Positions 56,160 to 64,000 of a stretch of 64,000 nucleotides of DNA are shown piece after piece. The position numbers and the translations under genes are program-made. The stretch is from Lunularia cruciata (taxonomy: Eukaryota; Streptophyta; Marchantiopsida; Lunulariales; Lunulariaceae). The stretch is from NCBI GenBank assembly GCA_948567375.1, contig OX419755.1, positions 35,903,001 to 35,967,000 of the forward strand. Reading direction: 5' to 3'. Under the pieces are notes generated by a model. It saw only the letters and a list, made by a program, of their open reading frames with translations, was not told where the DNA came from and made no database searches. The number at the start of each line of letters is the position of its first letter. The stretch's first letter is position 1.

Positions 56160-56949
56160 TACCTATCAAGTGCATCCTACATTGCTATGCCAAGCCAAGG
56201 CTCACAATCTAGGTCAAAAAATTCAAGTCCATAGCTTGACCTAACACCTAACGCCTAGATGCCTCTTACACTACTAGAACATTGGTACTACTAGTGCAAA
56301 AACCCATCATACACTCCTCATTGGCATTGAGTACCACCAACTATTGTAATTGTTATAAACTAGTCCAAAAAGCTCCCTCTCAAAAGTATGAGAGCCATGA
56401 AACTCATAAGTATGGGAAAAGTGGCTCTAGGCTATCTAGCCAGGTTCACCATTACCATATGTGCCGCTATTAGCCGCTACCACCATTTGAGACTAATGCC
56501 CGTCATCCAAGATGTCATCAACAATGATGTGGTCGAGTTGTCAAATCTCATCATAAGCGCATTGTAGAACCTCTCTAGGTAAGAGGTTTGTCCACCAAGG
56601 CAAAGACAATGAGCCTATGATCCCATCCAAGAATGGACTTAATGTGTACTTGCCACCACTCTGGTGCAAGAATCACCCATCAAAGGAATGTTTTCCAAAA
56701 GGTAAGATGGAGAAATGGATTGATGGACCTGGAGATGTTGAAGTATGTGTAACATCTCCCAAAACATACTAGAATGGGCATCTTGAAGACCCAAACCTTG
56801 GCCAACATGTGTATGTCCCTGACATAACCATCCATCAATCACCAAGTGAATAGGACCATGTCTCTCCAAGTCTTGCACCTCCAAGAAGGAAGTGCTTACT
56901 GGTAGGTCTTTTGGTAACCCCTGACTGCTAACATTGGTAATAACTCAAG
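56160..56949 (-). pseudogene. Cytosine-5 DNA methyltransferase, copy C, partial
   Basis: Motif IV to X part only: DGWLCQGHTHVGQGLGLQDA (Pro of the PC motif changed to Leu, Gln kept), FWEMLHILQHLQ, motif VI YLLENIP in 56,639-56,884, then a motif VIII region with a deletion (WMGS followed directly by AHCLCL near 56,610). Motif I is missing because copy D begins at 56,950. The Pro-to-Leu change fits C-to-T. It shows that A, B and C come from one methyltransferase-bearing ancestor. Confidence 0.85.
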
Positions 56950-57361
56950 TGTAACAATATGGAGTTTAACGATGAAGTTAGTGGGGCTAACAAAGTAGCA
57001 AATACGACAAATTAGCCTAGAATATTCCAAAAGTATCTATGAAACTTCTTAGGAAGCTTCTCGATTAACTTAACTTACACCTCAAGTAAGTAGCTTCTAG
57101 AAGGTTCCAACTAGCTTAGCTTGCACGCCAAGTATGTAGTTTCTAGAAGGAAGCTTCTTGAGAAGCTTCTCAATTAACTTGGCTTGCACTCCAAGAAAGC
57201 GGCTCAAGGAAGCTTCTTGAGAAGCTTCTCAAGAGCCTTGTATGATCCCTATAAATACAAGAGCCAAAGCTCATGCTAGGCATTTGGAGTTTTTCCTCAT
57301 TCAAATGGCCCAATGTGAGCTTCCATTCTCCTATTGCTCTCCTCGGTCACGGTCTTTTACA
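56950..57361 (+). repeat. 5' LTR of copy D
   Basis: 412 bp, TGTAACAATATGG to TCTTTTACA. Inserted after TCAAG in copy C (copy A continuous at about 4,975). Confidence 0.9.
57150..57257 (+). promoter_or_regulatory. GAAnnTTC cluster and TATA box in the D LTR
   Basis: GAAGCTTC occurs at 57,150-57,157, 57,162-57,169, 57,209-57,216 and 57,221-57,228, each fitting GAAnnTTC, the half-site pair of heat shock elements. TATAAATA follows at 57,250-57,257, giving a promoter layout. It could equally be incidental palindromes of an AGAAGCTTC repeat. Confidence 0.5.
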
Positions 57362-57362
57362 T

Positions 57363-57378
57363 TGGTATCAAAGCAAGA
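57363..57378 (+). other. Primer binding site of copy D
   Basis: TGGTATCAAAGCAAG starts one base after the LTR; close to the initiator tRNA-Met complement TGGTATCAGAGC. Confidence 0.75.
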
Positions 57379-57632
57379 ATGGGATGGATGGAATTTATGG
57401 ACCACCAAATCCACTTCTACCAAACCATTGAGATTTTCATGTCTAGATATTACCCAAGCATCATTTCACATAATTCATAACCTCGTGTTTTGGGTAGGAA
57501 TTTCTGCATATGATCACCTTGTCTGAGGAACCCTTGATACTTCCAATTGTAACTTATGGAGATCAGTGGACGTGCTGCATCTATGTGTCAATCAATTAGA
57601 TAAATTGAGAGTAGTGGGATAGAGTAGTAGCT

Positions 57633-58565
57633 ATGGCAGCAATACCGGATGTTATCCTTGCAATGCAGCAACAAATTGAGCACCTTACTTGATTGTTAGA
57701 TGATCGAGAGCAACAATGACAAGAACATATAAAGAGAGTACTAGTTCAAGATGGAGAAGATCTCATCCGATTTCCAAAATCCAAGGTGTTGGAAGGCATA
57801 AATTTTTTGAGAACAATGTAGAATTTTGTGTTTGATTGCGAATGTTACTTTGAAGCCACCAACCTTCAAGATGAATGGAAACAAATTCTCTTGGCTTCTA
57901 GCCAATTGGATGGTGTGGCAAAACTTTGGTGGCGATTTCAAGTGGAGTGAGTTGAATGACAGATTGATGCACCAATTTTGACATGGGTAGAATTCAAGGA
58001 TACAATACTTGGTTGATTTCAAACTATAAATGCCACTCGAGATGCACAAGATAAACTGGCGGAGTTGAAGCAAATTGGCTTTGTAAGGAGCTACATCACA
58101 CAATTTTTATAACATCATCATGCAAATTCTAGATATACAAGAAGATGAAGTTCTAGATTGATTTGTGTGGGGATTGAAGGCATGAACCAAATTGGAGGTG
58201 ACCTTACAAGAACCACAAAATGTAGAAGGAGCCATGTAATTGGCTGAGCATTTTGATTCCTTGGTTAAGACAACTTAGTCTCAATCTCGACCTACGCAAA
58301 GCCTACCAATACATCACGTTCAGGTGGAGGAACAAGTACCAATGGAGATTAAGGCTATCCAAAAGAGGCTACTTGGTAGAGCAGATAGAGAAAGATTGCA
58401 ACAAAATGGAGGTTGTTTTTATTGTTGCCAAGTTGGACATTGCATTGCTGAATGTCCACTTAGGAATGGTCGACCCCGACAAGTTGCCCAAATGGAGTTT
58501 GTGGAATAGAATGATCAAGGAAACAAGGAATCCTAGTAGGAGATTTTGAGCTCCCTATTGGGAGC
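57633..58565 (+). pseudogene. Gag with zinc knuckle, copy D
   Basis: ATG at 57,633 begins MAAIPDVILAMQQQIEHLT. The capsid shows FEATNLQDEWKQILLASSQL and AKLWWRF. A knuckle CFYCCQVGHCIAEC lies at about 58,410-58,455. Many stops (TAG, TGA) break it, most at Gln, Trp or Arg positions. Confidence 0.75.
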
Positions 58566-59380
58566 TTGATTAGTTCCAATGGGATTGAAGGCTCAACCTA
58601 TGCAAGTTTGCTTCACTTGCAAGGTATGATATCTAATCGGAGTTGTAAGATTCTGGTTCATTCTGGAAGTTCAGAGAATTGCATATCTATGCAAGTAGTG
58701 AAGGAATTGGGTATTCCTATCAAGCTAGTGATTGGAAGTAGATTGATGATGGCAGATGGTAGAAAAGGTTCTACATTCCGTACCTCACATCCTATTACTT
58801 TTAAGATTGGGAAGGAGTATTTGGAGTGTATGAGGTTTGTAGTGGCACCTCTACACCATGATATCATTCTAGGAATACCTTGGCTTGATTGTCATAAGGT
58901 TCAATTTGATTAGACCTGACAACAAATTCAAGTACAACACCAAGGTAGGAATTTCCGATTAGGTTGTCTGGCATCTTTGAGTAAGACACCTAAGAATAGT
59001 CAATCCTAAGATAGGAAGTTTTTTGAGAAGGTAGCCATAGAGCATGCTTTGAAGGGAGAGGAGTCCCAAGATGGGAAGTATGCCAAGAAGGCAAGTGTGG
59101 AGCAATCTTTGAAGAGAAGTGAGTCCCTTGAAGAGAAGTTTGTTAGTGAAGCAGCCATAGAGCAAGCTTTGGAGGAAGATAAGGCTATTATTATGGTGTG
59201 GATCAAGCCGATTGCACAAGGACAATCTGAGGAGAGCCAAGAGCCTCATCAAGCAAGGGTTGATCATATAGTTTAGGAGTTTGTGGATGTGTTTCCGAAT
59301 GAATTGCCAAAGGGATTACACTCCAATCGTAGTATGCCCTTCAAGATTGAGTTATTGCCAGGGAGTACTGTGAGCCGGCT
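58566..59380 (+). pseudogene. Protease and start of RT, copy D
   Basis: Protease ILVHSGSSENCISMQ has His (CAT 58,659-58,661) where Asp is required, so it is catalytically dead. MMADGRKG and IILGIPWLDCH follow. A repeated Glu/Lys-rich linker (58,980-59,280) comes next, then RT entry FKIELLPGSTVS ends at 59,380 where F inserts. Confidence 0.8.
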
Positions 59381-60056
59381 TGTCTCTCACTCAGGATGAA
59401 CCTCTAATGGCTATTATGGTAGCACACTATGGACTAAGAAGGCAAGGAATCCCAACTCCATCATACTCCTCCAAGGCTAACACTCCAAGACTCAAGACAT
59501 TGCTCACTAGAGAACTCAATGAGAGAGAGATAGTTGCAAATGAAAGGATGATGAGTACCTCCTCATCCCTTGTTTATATACTTGTGAAATAGTTACGCAC
59601 CAAAGTTACTAATTACTGGAGTAACTTAAGTTACTAGGCTAAAAGTCAAGTAAAGTCAAAAATTAGAAAGGAATATCCATTCACATGGGCATATTCCCCT
59701 AAGCATGTGATCTTATCTTGACCCAACCACTAAGTCAAGGATTCCTTGGACTATCCTTGGACTATAGAAGAATCCAAAACAAAAAGACTTGTGGGCCCAA
59801 GAGTTCTCAACTCTTTCCTCAAAGCCAAACACCTAGGAATAATACCAAGTCAACACACTAGAATCCAAAATAGTGGTGCTCATCTTTTCCACTTCCTCTA
59901 AAGTAAGGTCCCCACTATCTTAGCTATGACTAAATTTAGCTAATCATGACTAATGTAGAACCATCATTTATCTCTATATAAATAATATCTCTCAAAGTAC
60001 TTGTAATACCAAGCTAAATATCACAATACCACACATATGCACAAATGGGTGTTACA
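59381..60056 (-). repeat. 3' LTR of element F
   Basis: 676 bp. The minus strand begins TGTAACACCCATTTG at 60,056 and ends GTGAGAGACA at 59,381. A purine-rich stretch (GTCCGAGGGTAAA) precedes it. Left flank GGCT belongs to copy D. Confidence 0.8.
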
Positions 60057-60099
60057 TTTACCCTCGGACTAAGTTTTCACTTTGTCCTCAAAGTGAAGG

Positions 60100-61217
60100 T
60101 CTCTCTACCTTCTATGATATATCTTCAACTTATCATGGTTAATCCTATTAAAGTGTCTTCCTCCCAACTCTTTTAGATCATAGGTGAAATTGCTCTACAC
60201 CTTCTCCACTATGAAAAGTCCAAAGTACTTAAGCAAAAACTTCTTTTGCACTCTCTTGAATCAAATGGAATCAAACAACATTACCCAATCACCTTCTTTG
60301 AAAGTCTCCACCTTCTTCTTGCCTTGCCTCTTGTCATAGCTCTCCTTTTGTTTCCTTTAGGCTTGCTCCACTCAAACCATAGCAATTGCTCTTGCCTCTT
60401 CCAACTCCATGAGTTGATCCTTCCTTGACTTCTCTGCATCACCTCCTTGTGCTTTCTTCAATCTTCTATGAATGCTTTGGAAGGTAGAAAGATCAAAGTG
60501 AATAGGTAAGGTAGATACAATACCATACACCAATTGAAATGGAGAATATCAAGTAGAAGTCTTCATGGTTGTCCTATACTCCCACAAAATTGCATGAATC
60601 CTCTTGTCCTAATGATGTTTAGCTCCCTCCATTTTTGCATCTTTGGCCAACATCATGCACAAGATCTGATTGGTTCTCTCTTCCAAGCCATTGAAATTTG
60701 GCTTATAGGATTTAGTTACTCTATGTGTGATAGAGAAATGTCTTAGCATGGCTGTAGTAATGCTTCCTATAAACTCTCTTCCTCTATCAGAAACCAACTC
60801 CAAAGGGCATCCAAACCTAGTGATAATGTGTTCATAAAGAAATCTACCCACTTCATCTTCATTCTTGTCCCTCAATGGTCTAGCCTCAACCCACTTGGTA
60901 AGGTAATCAGTAACTACCACAATGTACCGATTGTTTCTTGGGGTTCTATTGAGAGGATGTGCAAAATCAATTCCCCACTTCTCAAAAGGTACTAGCAATG
61001 GAATTGATCTAAGTGGTGGAGTGGATGTAGAATTTCTAGCAAAAGCATGACAAACATGACAAGTTTTGCAATAATCAAGACAATCCTTGAAAATCCCCCT
61101 ACAATGGTAACCTACATCTAGAATCTTGAAAGCAGTCACCTTTCCTGCAAAGTGTCCTCCACATACTAAACCTTCATGAAACTCCTTTATGAGTAGGATA
61201 GACTCTTCCTTACCCAT
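60100..61217 (-). pseudogene. Integrase of element F
   Basis: Zinc region FHEGLVCGGHF and CKTCHVC, core with GIDFAHPLNR (first Asp), VSDRGREFIGS (second), NGLEERTNQ (Glu), open from 61,217 to 60,609. The C-terminal part continues with stops to about 60,100 (FLLKYFGLFIVEK, HFNRINHDKLKIYH). It is in the same frame as the RT ORF and separated from it by one TGA (61,224). It carries out strand transfer of cDNA. Confidence 0.85.
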
Positions 61218-61223
61218 TGCTCT

Positions 61224-62834
61224 TCAAAGTAGACCATCTGCTCCTTGGTGAAAAAGAATATTCTCCACCATTGTGTAAGGTCTAGATCTTGCTGCAAGGG
61301 CCTTCCTCTCCCTAGCATGCATCCCTTCTGGATAGTTACCTCTTGTCATAAAATCCACAATCTCCTTGTACTCCATTGGAACCTCTTGAGTGATTGAGAT
61401 GGTCGTGAGCTCCTCATCCGGGAAGGAATCGTCCACTAGCTCATCTCCATCATGATCATAGGCTCTAGATAACAAATCAGCATTTGCATGTTTCTTTCCT
61501 GGCCTATCCTCAATGGTGTAGTCATACTCAAACAAGAGTATCATCCACCTTGTTAGTCTCCCTTCAACATTAGGCTTGTTGAAGATGTACTTCAAAGCCT
61601 TGTGATTGTGGAAAATGGTGGCTTTCCCTCCAATCAAGTAGTGTCTAAACTTCTTGAGACCAAAGATCACTGCCAACCCTTCTCTCTCCATGACAGAGTA
61701 GTTCTTCTCTGCTGAAACCATCTGCCTACTAGCATAAGCTATTGGATGATCATGCCCATCTTGGTCTAATTGACTAAGAGTGCATCCTATAGCTACATTA
61801 GAAGCATCAATGTAGAGGATGAAAGGCTTACTCCAATCAGGTTTAGCAAGAATTGGAGCTACAACAAGGGATTGCTTGAGCTCCTCAAAAGCTTTGAGAG
61901 CCTCCTTGTCTTCCAAAATCACCACGTAGTCCACACCCTTCTTCATGTAGATGGTCAATGCATAAGCCTTGTTGGAAAATGAGAAGATGAACCTCCTATA
62001 GTACCCAACCATCCCCAAGAATTGGCATAACTTTGTCAAGCTTGAAGGGAATGGAAGGTCGGAGATTTTCCTCACCTTCTCAAGATCAACTGCAATTCCA
62101 TCCTTGGAGATGATGTGCCCCAAAAGTAGACCTTCTTCACATCCAAAAATGCACTTCTCTAGGTTGAGTGATACATTTGCCTCATCCAAGCATTGCAAGA
62201 CTTTGATTAGGTGCTCAAAGTGCTCCTCCTTGCTCCCATAGACACAAAAGTCATCAATGAAGTCTCTCACAAATTTCCCAATGAAAGGTTCAAATACCTT
62301 GTTCATGAAATGTTGGAATGTGGCTGGAGCATTGCAAAGCCCAAAAGGCATGACCTTGAAAGCATAAGTTTCCCAAGGTGTGGTGAACGTGGTGAGTTGT
62401 TGATGCTCTGGTGCAATCTTGATTTGGTTGTATCCACCATAACCATCTCCAAAACTGTACCTCTCATGACCTGCAACCTCCTCCAAGATCTCATCAATGA
62501 ATGGCAATGGGTAGTAGTCCTTCTTGGTAACAACATTGAGCGTCTTGTAATCCACACATACCCAAAGCTTGCCATTCTTTTTCTTCACAATGACAATTGG
62601 AGACACCCATTCTGAATTCTCCACCTCAAAGATAAATCCGGCCTCCTTGAGCTTATCAATCTCCTCCTTCATAACCAAAGATATTGGTGGGCTAATGCGA
62701 CGTTGCTTTTGGTAGATTGGTCTTGCATGTGACTCCACCTCTATCTTGTGCTCCTCCAAGGTGACTTCCTTCAAATCCTTGTAACTAAAAGCAAACACAT
62801 AGATGAACTTGTGGAAAATCTTCTCAAATCTCAC
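61224..62834 (-). pseudogene. Reverse transcriptase and RNase H of element F
   Basis: Open frame of 536 residues. RT: GFIFEVENSEWVSPIVIVKK, VCVDYKTLN, FGLCNAPATFQHFMN, catalytic box FIDDFCVYG. RNase H: LYIDASNVAIGCTLS, MEREGLAV, and FHNHKALKY where TDH is usual, so the third catalytic Asp is Asn (AAT, 61,605-61,607). Otherwise well preserved. The upstream protease is one indel away in frame (near 62,866). Confidence 0.88.
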
Positions 62835-62865
62835 CTTCTCTTCCTTGGTAACATTTGGGCCATAC

Positions 62866-63954
62866 TTAAGCTAACCTTCTCTCTACCTCCTCAAGTGTCA
62901 ATGGTGATTTGTCTAGGTCCTTCAAAACCTCTGGCTTAGGTGCAAAATCCATAGCACACAACGGATACACATCTAAATCAGATTCATCCTCCTCCGTGGA
63001 AGTCTCCTCCTCCATGCTTGTGTCCACACCTGAAGCTCTTTCTTTAGAATCTGATTCCCAATAATCATAAGATGGTGTATCTGAATGTGAAGTGGTGTTA
63101 GTCATAGGAACTGTGGCCCTATGGTTTGATGGCCCAATCCTCAAGTACCCTTTGTCCCATCTATCAGTTGTGCGTGTTGCTCTCAACCATGGCCTCCCAA
63201 GAAGTAAGTCATAGCTTGAATCCTTCAAGACTTGGAAAGTCATGAGATTTTGAACTCCCATAATTGAAACTACCACTTTATCCATCACTCTTATTGGTCG
63301 AACTTGTTGCTTGTTTGCCATGCTCACCACAAATTTTGAAGGTCTTGAGGGTATCATACCCAACTTCTTCATCAACCTTTCTGACATGGCATTCACTGCT
63401 GATCCTCCATCAACCAATGCATCCTTGATGTTGTGACCATTCACTCTCACATCAATCTTGGAGGCATATTCACAAGCCTCCCATGGTGCTGGCTTGACAT
63501 CTACCACCCCCATTGATACTAGAGCTTTTGCCTTCTTCTTCCTCTTGCTCCTTGTAGAACTCAAACCACCTCTAAGCTCCTTTCACAAGGTAGGGTTCAA
63601 AGCAATCAATTGGCCCACTGTGATGTTAGCCTTGTGACTACCAACATCTTTTAATACATTGTAGTTCCATTGTTGCTTTGAAATCAAGAAATCCTCCATC
63701 CTTAACTTCTTCCTTGGAGTCTTTGTTGTTGATAGTGTTGAGGTGCAAGTGCTCCTAGTAGACATAGGAGTATCCTTGCTTGGAGTAAATCCTTGAGAAG
63801 AGTGAACATCCTCTGCAAAACGAGCTCTCTTCTTCTCTTGTGCCAAAAGCTCCAAATTAAGACTCTTGGAGTTTGAGCACTCTCCCTTCTCATACTTGCT
63901 CTCCACCACATCTATGGATGCTATCCCCTTACCTTTGTTTGTATTAGGAGCCAC
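62866..63954 (-). pseudogene. Gag end and protease of element F
   Basis: Gag tail 63,583-63,954 (APNTNKGKGIASIDVVESKY; Lys/Ser-rich) and protease 62,866-63,564 are in one frame, split by TGA near 63,565 where Arg is likely. The protease active loop is ALVDGGSAVNAM (Asp-Gly-Gly, codons about 63,403-63,411), then VVSIMGVQNLMTFQVL and DLLLGRPWLRATRTT. An acidic stretch (MEEETSTEEDESDLDV) leads to RT. Gag continues past the right edge. Confidence 0.8.
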
Positions 63955-64000
63955 TTGGGTTTCACTACCACTCTCTTTCTCTCTATTGGCTCCCTCATAA

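Larger units (their letters stand above)
51174..56949 (-). mobile_element. MP-gypsy copy C (methyltransferase/PHD Ty3-gypsy element)
   Basis: Minus-strand copy reading right to left: methyltransferase (broken at 56,950 by copy D), linker, RT, RNase H, integrase, PHD finger, polypurine tract, LTR and an extra LTR head at the left end. A solo LTR (55,314-56,061) lies in the linker. Its remaining 5' part should lie beyond D and F, outside the window. The PHD finger is intact; the rest has stops and indels. Confidence 0.85.
56950..59380 (+). mobile_element. Chromodomain-family gypsy element, copy D, cut by element F
   Basis: 5' LTR (56,950-57,361), primer site, gag, zinc knuckle, protease and the RT entry (KIELLPGSTVS) in order on the plus strand, then element F starts at 59,381. 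Inserted in the methyltransferase gene of copy C. The family is shared with copy E. The rest of D would lie beyond F outside the window. Confidence 0.85.
59381..64000 (-). mobile_element. Ty3/gypsy element F, young, right edge open
   Basis: Minus-strand element: gag end and protease (62,866-63,954), RT-RNase H (61,224-62,834), integrase (60,100-61,217), polypurine tract and 3' LTR (59,381-60,056). Long open frames with few stops mark it as the youngest insertion. No chromodomain or PHD seen. The 5' LTR lies beyond the window. Confidence 0.9.

Noticed and set aside
1-64000. Endogenous plant pararetrovirus (caulimovirid)
   Set aside because: The elements encode integrases and are flanked by LTRs, and no movement protein motif was seen.

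Overview
The window is from a plant nuclear genome. It holds a spliced gene for plastid-type lipoyl synthase with a transit-peptide-like N-terminus, GT-AG introns, and Ty1/copia and Ty3/gypsy retrotransposons with initiator-tRNA-Met-like primer sites. I cannot fix the lineage. The compact introns and the unusual gypsy family make a non-flowering land plant plausible, but that is inference. I saw no tRNA, rRNA or CRISPR.

Most of the sequence is nested, decayed LTR retrotransposons. The key family, here called MP-gypsy, is present three times: copy A (minus strand, about 1-13,545), copy B (plus, about 32,030-39,664) and copy C (minus, about 51,174-56,949). Its layout is LTR, leader, gag with two CCHC knuckles, aspartic protease, a cytosine-5 DNA methyltransferase domain, reverse transcriptase, RNase H, integrase, a PHD finger, polypurine tract and LTR. 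The methyltransferase shows motifs I, IV, VI, VIII and IX/X in canonical order between protease and RT. The PHD finger is a textbook C4HC3 at the end of the integrase polyprotein. Both are foreign to ordinary gypsy elements, and together they would give the element its own methylation writer and a chromatin reader. This is the main discovery candidate. All three copies are dead, mostly through stops explained by C-to-T or G-to-A changes.

Other mobile DNA: a 3.7-kb insertion in copy A (5,514-9,215) carries an orphan gag-like plus coiled-coil gene, with a second decayed relative at about 16,000-16,900. A chromodomain gypsy family has a minus-strand copy E (17,240-21,891) with a tandemly duplicated chromodomain-LTR end and a deleted RT, and a plus-strand copy D (56,950-59,380) inserted into the methyltransferase gene of C. 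A younger gypsy element F (59,381 to the right edge, minus) is inserted into D. A 5'-part copia element lies at 41,633-44,640. There are also several solo LTRs.

Two gene islands remain. One (24,953-26,693, plus) encodes an unrecognised small membrane protein with an odd 16-nt GT...AG interruption. The other (47,674-50,325, minus) is the seven-exon lipoyl synthase gene, the only clearly functional known gene. The remaining stretches (22,636-24,952; 26,694-32,030; 39,665-41,632; 44,641-47,673; 50,326-51,173) show no gene I can support.
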